From NCBI GenBank assembly GCA_015494735.1, contig WGAQ01000029.1, positions 1-14,471 on the forward strand: 14,471 nucleotides of DNA, given 5' to 3'. This DNA is from Caldifarciminota bacterium (lineage in GTDB: Bacteria; Hydrothermota; Hydrothermia; LBFQ01; DSFT01). Position numbers and translations under genes: made by a program. The notes under the pieces are model-generated. The model was not told the origin of the DNA. It made no database searches and was given only the letters and a program-made list of their open reading frames with translations. Shown in pieces: positions 1 to 6,649 of this stretch (position 1 is its first letter; each line of letters starts with the position of its first letter).

Positions 1-41
1 ATATCATATCCAGTTTCATGTCCGAAGGTGAGCACCGGCAT
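1..41 (-). CDS. possible 5' fragment of a divergent gene (unidentified)
   Basis: Reading the minus strand from an ATG at 41-39, thirteen codons stay open to the window edge and give MPVLTFGHETGYD. I do not recognise the protein from so short a piece. No clear Shine-Dalgarno sequence lies just upstream. The -35 box of the plus-strand tRNA promoter sits directly in front of it. The competing reading is a plus-strand frame (3-68) that ends in TAA at 66-68 and could be the tail of an upstream gene. Neither can be settled from this window. Confidence 0.18.
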   Translation of the reverse strand, partial: MPVLTFGHETGYD

Positions 42-42
42 G

Positions 43-71
43 TTGCAAACCGGCCGCCCTTCCTTTAAAAT
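43..71 (+). promoter_or_regulatory. sigma-70-type promoter for the tRNA pair
   Basis: TTGCAA (43-48) and TAAAAT (66-71) are separated by exactly 17 bp, the optimal spacing for a housekeeping sigma promoter. The predicted start is near 78, about ten bases before the mature 5' end of the first tRNA. The same TAAAAT hexamer recurs upstream of other transcription units in this window, which strengthens the call. The boxes match the consensus TTGACA and TATAAT at 4/6 and 5/6 positions. Confidence 0.65.
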
Positions 72-88
72 TATTGAGCCGTCAGAAA

Positions 89-162
89 CGCGGGGTGGAG
101 CAGTCTGGTAGCTCGCCGGGCTCATAACCCGGAGGTCGCGGGTTCAAATCCCGCCCCCGCAA
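89..162 (+). tRNA. initiator tRNA-fMet (CAT)
   Basis: This is a 74-nt cloverleaf beginning CGCGGGG, with anticodon CAT at 123-125 inside the loop CTCATAA (121-127). Two initiator hallmarks are visible. The first base C89 faces A161, the unpaired C1:A72 that marks bacterial initiators for formylation. The anticodon stem has three consecutive G:C pairs (GGG 118-120 with CCC 128-130), which direct it to the ribosomal P site. The T arm is GCGGG-TTCAAAT-CCCGC. CCA is not encoded: TTTT follows the discriminator A162, so it must be added by tRNA nucleotidyltransferase. G+C is 51 of 74, in line with a thermophile. Confidence 0.96.
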
Positions 163-174
163 TTTTCATTTGAC

Positions 175-246
175 GGCGGCGTAGCTCAGCGGCAGAGCGG
201 GGGTCTCATAAGCCCCGTGTCGTGGGTTCGAGTCCCACCGCCGTCA
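175..246 (+). tRNA. tRNA-Met elongator (CAT), or possibly tRNA-Ile2
   Basis: This 72-nt cloverleaf has acceptor GGCGGCG (175-181) pairing with CGCCGTC (239-245), including one G:U. The D arm GCTC/GAGC has a short 7-nt loop, the anticodon is CAT at 207-209, and the T arm is GTGGG-TTCGAGT-CCCAC. G1 pairs normally, so it is not an initiator. It lies 12 nt after tRNA-fMet and is probably co-transcribed. CCA is not encoded. A CAU anticodon can also belong to an isoleucine tRNA modified to lysidine by TilS. The overall sequence resembles elongator Met, but the identity is not proven. The anticodon stem closes with a U:G wobble at its loop end (T204/G212). Confidence 0.9.
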
Positions 247-256
247 TTTCAATTTT

Positions 257-290
257 GAAAATCAGTCTTTCGAGGAGGTAGATGATTTTC
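257..290 (+). repeat. inverted repeat with a ribosome-site-like sequence in its loop
   Basis: GAAAATCA (257-264) and TGATTTTC (283-290) form a perfect 8-bp stem around an 18-nt loop. The loop contains AGGAGG (273-278), followed by ATG at 282-284 at the foot of the 3' arm. It sits between the tRNA pair and the HD-domain gene. It could be a structure in the leader of that gene. The stem is mostly A:U, so it would be weak at high temperature. It has no T-run that would make it an intrinsic terminator. Confidence 0.35.
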
Positions 291-344
291 ACAGGCCTTT
301 TAATGTGGATTTCTCAATCTCTTCACAAAGGAGGTTCGATATGA
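282..344 (+). CDS. possible 20-codon leader peptide upstream of the HD gene
   Basis: An ATG at 282 preceded by AGGAGG (273-278, three bases away, closer than ideal) opens a 20-codon frame with a hydrophobic start (MIFTGLLMWIS). Its TGA at 342-344 overlaps the ATG of the next gene as ATGA, the classic layout for translational coupling. The downstream gene also has its own strong ribosome site (AAAGGAGG), which lies inside this small frame. No leader-peptide signature, such as runs of one amino acid, is evident. It may be a chance frame. Confidence 0.25.
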   Translation: MIFTGLLMWISQSLHKGGSI

Positions 345-1018
345 TCACCAAAAACTCCACAATTACTGTGGATGATGTGAAATCCAATCCCCGGGTTCGC
401 TACTACATAGAACTGGCCGATAAATCCCTCGAAGCCCTGGGATATACAGAGCACGGATTCCGCCACGTGGGCTGGGTGTCGTACCAGGCCGGGCGCATCC
501 TCAGAGAACTGGGATACGATGACAGGCTCGCCCAGCTTGCAGAAATCGCTGGTTATCTTCACGATATAGGCAATGCAATCAACAGGGTGAATCACGAGGT
601 GAGCGGAGCGCTCCTGGCTTACGACATTCTCAAGGATATGGGCATGCCTTACGAGGAGATAGGAAAGATAATAGGGGCCATCGGGACCCATCACGAGGCC
701 AGCGGATATCCCGTATCCGAAGTTTCGGCCGCACTCATTCTGGCGGATAAGGCGGACGTTCACAGGACCAGGGTCCGCAATACGGACAACATAAGCATGG
801 ACATACACGACAGGGTCAATTACGCCGCCATAAGTCGGGACATAATAGTGGACCCCGACAGCAGACAGATTTCGTACGACATCCAGATAGACACCAACAT
901 CGCCCCGGTGCTGGAGTTCTTCGAAATATTCCTGGACAGGACCATCATGGCCAAGAAGGCCGCCAGCGTCCTGGGATGCGAATTTCACCTGATAATAAAC
1001 AACGCCAAACTACTTTAG
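341..1018 (+). CDS. HD-domain metal-dependent phosphohydrolase
   Basis: This 225-residue protein belongs to the HD superfamily, whose members use His/Asp-bound metal ions to hydrolyse phosphate esters, often of nucleotides. The ligand pattern is visible: H38/H42 in the first helix, H74-D75 in LHDIG, H85, H117-H118 in THHE, and D136/D139 in LADKADV. Length and the closing LIINNAKLL agree with a compact family of about 215-225 residues known from Firmicutes and related bacteria, whose substrate I cannot name. I chose ATG 341 over upstream GTG 305 because AAAGGAGG (327-334) precedes it at proper spacing. It lies directly upstream of rho, whose ribosome site overlaps this stop codon, so the two are probably one transcript. 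The specific reaction is unknown. Confidence 0.88.
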   Translation: MITKNSTITVDDVKSNPRVRYYIELADKSLEALGYTEHGFRHVGWVSYQAGRILRELGYDDRLAQLAEIAGYLHDIGNAINRVNHEVSGALLAYDILKDMGMPYEEIGKIIGAIGTHHEASGYPVSEVSAALILADKADVHRTRVRNTDNISMDIHDRVNYAAISRDIIVDPDSRQISYDIQIDTNIAPVLEFFEIFLDRTIMAKKAASVLGCEFHLIINNAKLL

Positions 1019-1029
1019 GAGGTGGTGCT

Positions 1030-2322
1030 ATGAGTGTAAGCGAACTGCGGAAGAAGAAACTCTCCGAGTTGTACGAAATCGCCAAGGAAATGGGCATAGA
1101 GAACTACGAGAGCATGAAGAAGGACGAACTCATAAAGAAGATTCTGGAAAAGTCCAACTCCGAAGAGGGTCTGGAATTCGTGGAGGGTATTCTGGACATC
1201 ATCCCCGAAGGGGGATATGGATTCCTCAGGCTCGAAAAGCAGGGCTATCAGCCCAGTCCGGAAGACATCTACGTCTCTCCCCTTTTGATCAGGAAGTACA
1301 AACTCAAGAAGGGGGACCTCGTTCAGGGCTTCGTGAGACCTCCCAAGGAGGGGGAGAAGTACAGGCCCCTCTACAAGGTGGAGATGGTGAACGGTGTTCC
1401 CCTGACCGAAATCGAGAAGAGACCCCAGTTCGAGAAACTGACCCCCTTCTACCCCACCCAGAAGATAAATCTGGAAGTTCCCGGAGACGAGGACCTCTCC
1501 CGCAGGATAATCGACCTCTTTATTCCCATAGGCAAGGGCCAGAGGGGTTTGATAGTATCTCCTCCGAGGGCCGGTAAGACCGTTCTCCTCCAGAAGATAG
1601 CCCAGTCCATAATCCAGAACCATCCCGAGATTCACCTCATCATTCTCCTGATAGATGAGAGGCCAGAAGAGGTCACGGATATGCAGAGAATCGTACCGCA
1701 GGCGGAGATATACTCCTCCACCTTCGACCAGCCAGCAGAGAGACACGTGTATATAGCAGACCTGGTTATAGAGAGGGCCAAGAGACTGGCCGAAATGGGA
1801 AGGGATGTGGTCATACTGCTGGACTCCATAACCAGACTGGCCAGGGCCCACAACGTAATCGCTCCCCATTCCGGAAGGACCATGACGGGTGGTCTGGATT
1901 CCACAGCTCTCATAAAGCCGAAGAAATTCTTCGGAGCAGCGAGGAATCTGGAGGAGGGAGGCAGTCTAACGATCCTGGCCACAGCCCTCATAGAAACGGG
2001 CTCCAGGATGGACGACATCATATTCGAGGAATTCAAGGGAACCGGAAACATGGAAATCGTTCTGGACAGAAGACTGGCGGACAGGAGAATCTTTCCCGCA
2101 ATAGACCTCAACAGAAGCGGCACCAGAAGGGAGGAATTGCTGCTGGATAAGGACACGCTCCGCATAGTCTGGGCGTTGAGGAAGGCCATATCCGGGAAGG
2201 ACCCCGTGGAGGCCATGGAATTCATAAAGAGGAAGATGAGCAGGACCAATTCCAACAGGGAATTCCTCCAGATGATGGAGGAGGAACTCAAGCTCCCATC
2301 GGGCTCATCTGTGAACGTCTGA
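1030..2322 (+). CDS. rho: transcription termination factor Rho
   Basis: Rho is the hexameric RNA helicase that loads on untranslated RNA and releases RNA polymerase. The 430-residue protein has the normal order. First comes a helical Rho_N segment (about 1-42). Next is a cold-shock-like RNA-binding domain (about 50-122) with GGYGFLR and DIYVSP. Last is the RecA-type ATPase, with Walker A SPPRAGKT (177-184, K183), Walker B VVILLDS (260-266, D265), the Q-loop region TGGLDSTAL, and the R-loop KGTGNME. The start at ATG 1030 is set by AGGAGG (1017-1022), which overlaps the stop of the HD gene and sits 7 nt upstream. There is no long N-terminal insertion as in some actinobacterial or Bacteroidetes Rho proteins. 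Few intrinsic terminators are seen nearby, which fits reliance on Rho. Confidence 0.98.
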   Translation: MSVSELRKKKLSELYEIAKEMGIENYESMKKDELIKKILEKSNSEEGLEFVEGILDIIPEGGYGFLRLEKQGYQPSPEDIYVSPLLIRKYKLKKGDLVQGFVRPPKEGEKYRPLYKVEMVNGVPLTEIEKRPQFEKLTPFYPTQKINLEVPGDEDLSRRIIDLFIPIGKGQRGLIVSPPRAGKTVLLQKIAQSIIQNHPEIHLIILLIDERPEEVTDMQRIVPQAEIYSSTFDQPAERHVYIADLVIERAKRLAEMGRDVVILLDSITRLARAHNVIAPHSGRTMTGGLDSTALIKPKKFFGAARNLEEGGSLTILATALIETGSRMDDIIFEEFKGTGNMEIVLDRRLADRRIFPAIDLNRSGTRREELLLDKDTLRIVWALRKAISGKDPVEAMEFIKRKMSRTNSNREFLQMMEEELKLPSGSSVNV

Positions 2323-2373
2323 GGGGATAAGGGGGACAGGAAACCCGTCGTCTCCGGATTCCCGGGACAGGCT

Positions 2374-2379
2374 TAAAAT
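2374..2379 (+). promoter_or_regulatory. probable -10 box for hpt-ftsH
   Basis: TAAAAT lies 29 bp before the hpt start codon, with the ribosome site AAAGGGAGG (2392-2400) in between, so the predicted leader is about 23 nt. It matches the TAAAAT box used by the tRNA promoter. No good -35 hexamer is present at 16-18 bp spacing. The 86-bp gap after rho is the largest between rho and ftsH and would accommodate a separate promoter. Confidence 0.4.
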
Positions 2380-2408
2380 TAAGACCTTATCAAAGGGAGG
2401 AATCGTTC

Positions 2409-2927
2409 ATGGAAGACAGGTTCATCCTGAGCCAGGAAGCCATACAGGAGAAGGTTAAGGAGATTGCCCGGCAGATAGAAAGGGACTACGAGGGGAAGGA
2501 GGTGGTATTCGTCGGCGTCCTCAAGGGGGCTTTCATCTTCCTTGCAGACCTCGTCAGGAACATAGAGAAGGTGGATGTTCTAATCGATTTCATCAAGGTA
2601 TCCTCCTATGGAGCCTCCACAGAAACATCCGGCGTGGTCAGGCTGGACTTCGACACGACCATGAATCTGGAGGGAAGGCATGTGATACTGGTGGAGGACA
2701 TCCTGGATACGGGCCTCACCCTCAGGTATCTGAAGGAATTACTGGAGAAGAAGAATCCCCTCAGCCTACGGATAGCCGTCCTTCTGGATAAGTTCGAAAG
2801 GAGAAAAGTCCAAATCGAGGCAGATTACGTGGGTTTCAGGGTACCGGACAAATTCCTGGTGGGATACGGTCTGGATTACGCGGAGAGGTACAGGAACATT
2901 CCATACGTAATGGAGTTGAAGGAGTAA
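2409..2927 (+). CDS. hpt: hypoxanthine phosphoribosyltransferase
   Basis: This purine-salvage enzyme transfers ribose-5-phosphate from PRPP to hypoxanthine or guanine, giving IMP or GMP in the cytoplasm. The 172-residue length is typical. The PRPP-binding signature VEDILDTGLT spans 95-104. The flexible loop SSYG is at 65-68 in the usual IKVSSYG context, a purine-contacting lysine is at K128 (LLDKFERR), and the C-terminal VGFRVPDKFLVGYGLDYAE is characteristic of bacterial HPRT. GGAGG (2396-2400) is 8 nt from the ATG. The stop is one base from the ftsH start. The hpt-ftsH pair is widespread in bacteria, often with tilS in front, which is absent here. Substrate preference (hypoxanthine, guanine or both) cannot be read from sequence. 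Confidence 0.96.
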   Translation: MEDRFILSQEAIQEKVKEIARQIERDYEGKEVVFVGVLKGAFIFLADLVRNIEKVDVLIDFIKVSSYGASTETSGVVRLDFDTTMNLEGRHVILVEDILDTGLTLRYLKELLEKKNPLSLRIAVLLDKFERRKVQIEADYVGFRVPDKFLVGYGLDYAERYRNIPYVMELKE

Positions 2928-2928
2928 T

Positions 2929-4773
2929 ATGAACAGAAACCAGCTTTCCACGCTGATAATCTGGGGAGCCGTCTTCCTGGTATTCTTCTTCATGGTCTCC
3001 CTGCTCGGAAATGTGGAACAGGGCCTGAAGAGCAAAATCACCTACAACGAATTCATACAGCTGGTGGAGGAAGGGAAGGTCTCAAAAGTGACTGTGGAAG
3101 ACCGGAAGGTGGAGGGCATCCTGAAGGAGCCTCTGGAAAAGGGCGGAAGGAAATTCGAGAAATTCGAGGTGGTTCTCCCCTATCAGGACCCGGATATCAT
3201 AAAGGAGATGGTCGATAAGGGAGTTCAGGTGGAGGCCAGAGAGCGGAACCTGATCTGGGACATAATCATCAGCTCCATTCCATGGATTCTCATAATGCTG
3301 GTCCTGTGGTTCTTCCTCTTCAGGGGCATAGGAATGGGGAGCAACAGGGCCTTCGAATTCGGACAGAGCAGAGCCAAGATTTACATAGACAACAAGCCCA
3401 ACGTCACCTTCGACGATGTGGCAAATGCGGAGGAGGCCAAGGAGGACCTGAGGGAGGTGGTGGAATTCCTGAAGAATAAGGAGAAGTACCTGAAACTGGG
3501 GGCGAAGATACCCAAGGGCATCCTTCTGGTGGGTCCTCCGGGAGTGGGTAAGACCCTGCTGGCAAAAGCAGTGGCAGGGGAGGCGGGAGTGCCCTTCCTC
3601 TCCATATCCGGCTCGGACTTCGTGGAGATGTTCGTGGGAGTGGGTGCGGCAAGGGTGAGGGACCTGTTTCAGAAGGCCAAGCAACTGGCCCCTGCCATCA
3701 TCTTCATCGACGAGCTGGATGCGGTGGGAAGGATGAGGGGAACGGGAATCGGAGGGGGACACGACGAGCGGGAGCAGACCCTGAACCAGCTTCTTGTGGA
3801 GATGGATGGATTCGATGGGAGCGAGGGAATCATCGTCCTGGCAGCCACCAACAGGCCCGACATACTGGACCCTGCCCTCCTCCGGCCGGGGAGGTTCGAC
3901 AGAAAGGTTTACCTCGGACTCCCCGATGTGGAAGCCCGGTACAAAATCCTGAAGATACACACCCGCAACAAACCGCTGGCGGAGGATGTGGATTTGATGC
4001 GCATAGCCAGGATAACTCCCGGTTTCTCAGGTGCTGACCTGGCCAATCTGACCAACGAAGCCGCCCTGCTGGCCGCAAGGGCCGGGAGGGATAAGATTAC
4101 CATGAAGGATTTCGAGGAGGCCAAGGACAAAATCATAATGGGCGCCGCCAAGAAGAGCGCCGTCCTGTCCGAGGAGGAAAAGAGGAAGGTGGCATACCAC
4201 GAGGCAGGTCATGCCATCGTGAATCGCATGCTTCCGGGAATGGACCCCATAGACAAGGTCTCCATCGTGCCCCGTGGAATGGCTCTGGGGGTCACAGTCC
4301 CCCTTCCCGAAAGGGACAGGTACCTGTACGAAAAGAGTTATCTGGAGAAGCAACTGGCAGTTCTTATGGGCGGAAGGGTGGCGGAGAAGATGGTATTCGG
4401 GGAAGTTTCCTCCGGTGCAGCCAACGATTTGCAGAAGGCAACGGAAATCGCCGAGAGGATGGTGAAGGAGTTCGGGATGAGCGAGGAGGTGGGTCCCATA
4501 AACGTGAACGAGAACAAGCAGGTATTCCTGGGCAAAGAACTGGTGACGCGGAATGGCCTCTCGGAGAAACTGGCCGAAATCATAGACAGGGAAGTCCTGA
4601 GGATACTGAAGCGGGCGGAGAAGACGGCGGAGGACATCCTGAGGGAGAACGAGGACAAACTCCACGCTCTGGCCCGGGCCCTCCTCGAGAGGGAAACCAT
4701 CACAGGGGAAGAACTGGACGAGATTCTGGGCCTGCCGAAAAAGGATGAAGGGGGAGAAGGGGCCTCCACCTGA
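2929..4773 (+). CDS. ftsH: ATP-dependent zinc metalloprotease FtsH
   Basis: FtsH is a hexameric membrane AAA+ protease that pulls out and degrades misfolded membrane proteins and regulatory proteins. The 614-residue protein shows every expected part: a first membrane segment (about 8-27), a periplasmic loop (about 28-110), and a second segment (about 112-135). The AAA domain has Walker A GPPGVGKT (202-209), Walker B IIFIDE (257-262) and the second region of homology with R319, R322 and R325 (LLRPGRFDR). The zinc protease has HEAGH (424-428) and D500 as the likely third ligand. AAGGAG (2919-2924) lies inside the hpt end, so translation is probably coupled. The C-terminal tail is short and glycine/acid-rich. 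It ends three bases from the stop of a convergent gene. Confidence 0.98.
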   Translation: MNRNQLSTLIIWGAVFLVFFFMVSLLGNVEQGLKSKITYNEFIQLVEEGKVSKVTVEDRKVEGILKEPLEKGGRKFEKFEVVLPYQDPDIIKEMVDKGVQVEARERNLIWDIIISSIPWILIMLVLWFFLFRGIGMGSNRAFEFGQSRAKIYIDNKPNVTFDDVANAEEAKEDLREVVEFLKNKEKYLKLGAKIPKGILLVGPPGVGKTLLAKAVAGEAGVPFLSISGSDFVEMFVGVGAARVRDLFQKAKQLAPAIIFIDELDAVGRMRGTGIGGGHDEREQTLNQLLVEMDGFDGSEGIIVLAATNRPDILDPALLRPGRFDRKVYLGLPDVEARYKILKIHTRNKPLAEDVDLMRIARITPGFSGADLANLTNEAALLAARAGRDKITMKDFEEAKDKIIMGAAKKSAVLSEEEKRKVAYHEAGHAIVNRMLPGMDPIDKVSIVPRGMALGVTVPLPERDRYLYEKSYLEKQLAVLMGGRVAEKMVFGEVSSGAANDLQKATEIAERMVKEFGMSEEVGPINVNENKQVFLGKELVTRNGLSEKLAEIIDREVLRILKRAEKTAEDILRENEDKLHALARALLERETITGEELDEILGLPKKDEGGEGAST

Positions 4774-4776
4774 GGT

Positions 4777-5913
4777 TCAAATCCTCTCCTCCCTCCAGAT
4801 GAGGAATACACCCACGGCCAGGAAGAAGAAATTGGGAAACCACATGGCCACGAATGGATGGAGCATTCCCCTGCTGGCCATCTCCTCCCCCGCCAGAAGG
4901 AGCACGTAGTATATGGTGAACACGATGAAGGATATACCCAGAGCCACACCGAAACCGCCTCTGCGGACCATGGATGCCAGGGGAGCAGCCAGAATCACGA
5001 AGACCACAGCACCGAATGGGAGAGAGAACTTCTTGTGGACCTCCACCCACAGGGTGTTTATGCGGTTCCTCAGATGTCTCCGGGTGTTTTCATCCTTCGC
5101 ACGGGCGAGTTGCTTCTCCTTGCTCCTGATTTCCTTCATGAGCATGGCAATCGTCATCTCCCTGTCGCTCCTGTAATCCCTCTCCTTCAACTTTATACCT
5201 ATGTCCACCTTCACCTTCACCATATAGGTGTCGAATCCCACGAGCCTGTGCTCTCCGGTCCGGGCGTCCACCACCTGGCTTATGGTCCCATCGTGCAGTT
5301 CGAACAGGATTATGCTGTCCTGAATGCTCCTTATGAACCCGTATCGGGCAGAGATGAAGGTCTTTCCCCTGTCCGAAAGGTCGTATATGCGCACATCCTC
5401 TATGCGGGATGTCCTGTCGTCCTTGTTCCGGACGTATATGCGGTAGTTTTTCACCGTGTTGAAGAGTCCCGCCTTAATCTGTGCGGAGGGCTTCTTCACG
5501 TATATGTCGATGAGGATATTCTTGAAGGTATGGTTGGCCTCGGGCAGAATCCTGTCGTTGAACCAGGCCATAAAGGCGAATACCAGAAGGGAGAAGATGA
5601 TGGGGCCGAGCATGAGCCTCTTCAGACTGATACCGCACGCCTTCGCGGCAATGATTTCGAAGTTCTGGGACATCCTTCCGAATGCGATGAGGCTCGCCAC
5701 CAGAACGGACATGGGGACGGACAGGGCCAGGATAAAGGGCATTGCGTTGAGGAACAACCTGAGAACCACATCCAGGGGAACCCCTTTCCTGATGAGGAGG
5801 TCCATGAGGTCGAACACTTTGTCCAGAAGCAGGACTGTGGTGAAGACGAGGAGTGCACCCAGGAAGGGCATTATGTGGGCCGAGACGATATACCTGTCCA
5901 GTTTCTTCAGCAT
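4777..5913 (-). CDS. LptF/LptG-family lipopolysaccharide export permease
   Basis: LptF and LptG form the inner-membrane channel that, with the LptB ATPase, pulls LPS out of the inner membrane toward the outer membrane. This 378-residue protein has the family layout: three N-terminal membrane segments (about 13-30, 55-78, 100-120), a periplasmic beta-jellyroll (about 125-290), and three C-terminal segments (about 298-315, 322-341, 352-372). Family motifs are GRMSQNFEIIAAKACGIS (79-96) and HKKFSLPFGAVVFVILAAPLA (293-313). Sequence alone does not tell LptF from LptG, and no partner is in the window. No Shine-Dalgarno sequence precedes the ATG, while AT-rich sequence lies within 40 bp, so a very short leader is possible. 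It converges on ftsH with a 3-bp gap and stands alone on its strand. Confidence 0.93.
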   Translation of the reverse strand: MLKKLDRYIVSAHIMPFLGALLVFTTVLLLDKVFDLMDLLIRKGVPLDVVLRLFLNAMPFILALSVPMSVLVASLIAFGRMSQNFEIIAAKACGISLKRLMLGPIIFSLLVFAFMAWFNDRILPEANHTFKNILIDIYVKKPSAQIKAGLFNTVKNYRIYVRNKDDRTSRIEDVRIYDLSDRGKTFISARYGFIRSIQDSIILFELHDGTISQVVDARTGEHRLVGFDTYMVKVKVDIGIKLKERDYRSDREMTIAMLMKEIRSKEKQLARAKDENTRRHLRNRINTLWVEVHKKFSLPFGAVVFVILAAPLASMVRRGGFGVALGISFIVFTIYYVLLLAGEEMASRGMLHPFVAMWFPNFFFLAVGVFLIWREERI

Positions 5914-6119
5914 GAAACTTATGGAAAAGTTTATGGTTTAAAAAAAGCAGGACGGAGTCCCAGCAGAATTCGATAGATTACGATGGGTTGTCCGTACATC
6001 CCTGCTGCGTCAAAGCAAATCGGGGAGCAGGGGCGGATTCCGCACAGCCCGCAGGATATGGAAGATTATGGCCGTACCATCGACGGGGTTAACTATTCAA
6101 ACTGACAACATCACTCCCG

Positions 6120-6136
6120 TCGAAACATGGTTTCGA
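6120..6136. repeat. perfect palindrome TCGAAAC-ATG-GTTTCGA
   Basis: Seven-base arms (6120-6126 and 6130-6136) flank a 3-bp spacer. The symmetry suits a dimeric DNA-binding protein or a tight hairpin. It lies about 200 bp from each flanking start codon. Related half-site-like words (TTTCGA near 6165, CGAAAATCGTTTC at 6200-6212) occur downstream. Confidence 0.45.
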
Positions 6137-6281
6137 AAATTACAGTAAGGTATTCCTAAAAAGATTTCGACCATCTGGAGCACACTCCACCGGTCCGTCC
6201 GAAAATCGTTTCAGTCCCTCCCGAAAATCACGAACCATATTGCACAAGACCCTGTCTATCATCGCTTTACATTTAGGCACT

Positions 6282-6310
6282 TTGAAATCGTTAGAATTTT
6301 ACTTTAATCT
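6282..6310 (+). promoter_or_regulatory. possible promoter giving a near-leaderless transcript
   Basis: TTGAAA (6282-6287) is followed by AT-rich sequence with two possible -10 boxes. TAATCT (6305-6310) has a 17-bp spacer, and TTTAAT (6303-6308) has a 15-bp spacer. Either would start transcription within about two bases of the ATG at 6317. A further TAGAAT is at 6292-6297. No Shine-Dalgarno sequence is present before the gene, consistent with a leaderless mRNA. The boxes are imperfect. Confidence 0.35.
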
Positions 6311-6316
6311 TTGAAA

Positions 6317-6649
6317 ATGCCCACCGGAAAGCAGATTACCATAAAGGGGGACTACGCATCCATACTGAACAAAGCCGCAGAGGAGGGACTCACCGCGTGC
6401 CTTATATTCATAGGCAGAGATATGGGAGTCGTGAGGGTGTGCATGCTGGATGGCCACATACGGAAGATAGATAGCACGTGGGGAGTGGGTCGAAAGGAAC
6501 TCCAGAAGGTGCTGGAATGGAAGAGCGGTCTGTGCAGGATAAAGAGCCTTTCATCTTCGGAAATAGAGGAACTGCGGGATCTGAACATCGTCATGACCTC
6601 GGGGGAGCTTATAATTTTGCTCGAAAACCATGAGAGCGATAAGAACTAA
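6317..6649 (+). CDS. small DUF4388-like protein of unknown function
   Basis: This 110-residue protein has no signal peptide or membrane segment, so it is probably cytoplasmic. The central part (about 25-75), with GVVRVCMLDGHIRKIDS followed by GRKELQKVLEWKSGLCRI, matches the rhythm of DUF4388 (PATAN-type) domains: a strand, a glycine turn, 'G.I..A', then a helix and 'W..G.F.I'. In other bacteria such domains accompany signalling and motility proteins. This is a weak, pattern-based assignment, and the N-terminal half is less typical. ATG 6317 is chosen; an in-frame TTG at 6311 would add two residues. No ribosome site is seen. Its last 20 bases overlap the agmatinase-family gene, suggesting coupled translation. 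Confidence 0.7.
   Translation: MPTGKQITIKGDYASILNKAAEEGLTACLIFIGRDMGVVRVCMLDGHIRKIDSTWGVGRKELQKVLEWKSGLCRIKSLSSSEIEELRDLNIVMTSGELIILLENHESDKN

Larger units (their letters stand above)
5914..6316. other. non-coding divergent intergenic region
   Basis: About 400 bp separate two divergently transcribed genes, and no convincing protein-coding frame or known RNA family is recognisable in it. It holds the starts of both flanking genes, a perfect 7-bp inverted repeat at 6120-6136, a small hairpin at 6176-6189 (TGGAG-CACA-CTCCA), and a 9-bp direct repeat CCGAAAATC at 6199-6207 and 6221-6229. The plus-strand side becomes AT-rich from about 6265 to the start codon. A regulatory region or an unrecognised small RNA are both possible. 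Confidence 0.6.

Noticed and set aside
305..340. Upstream GTG start (305) for the HD gene
   Set aside because: It would add 12 residues unlike the family, and the AAAGGAGG site at 327-334 clearly serves ATG 341.
2323..2408. Terminator or riboswitch between rho and hpt
   Set aside because: Only a 4-bp CCGG/CCGG stem is visible, with no T-run and no conserved aptamer pattern. The gap is explained by a promoter-like box and a ribosome site.
4858..5976. Long plus-strand open frame of 372 codons opposite the LptF/G gene
   Set aside because: It lies antisense to a well-supported membrane permease. Its translation is rich in His, Gln and Glu with no recognisable domain, which is typical of a stop-poor antisense frame caused by codon bias.
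6206..6220. GTTTCAGTCCCT word resembling the edge of some CRISPR repeats
   Set aside because: It occurs once only, with no regular spacers or second copy and no cas genes nearby.
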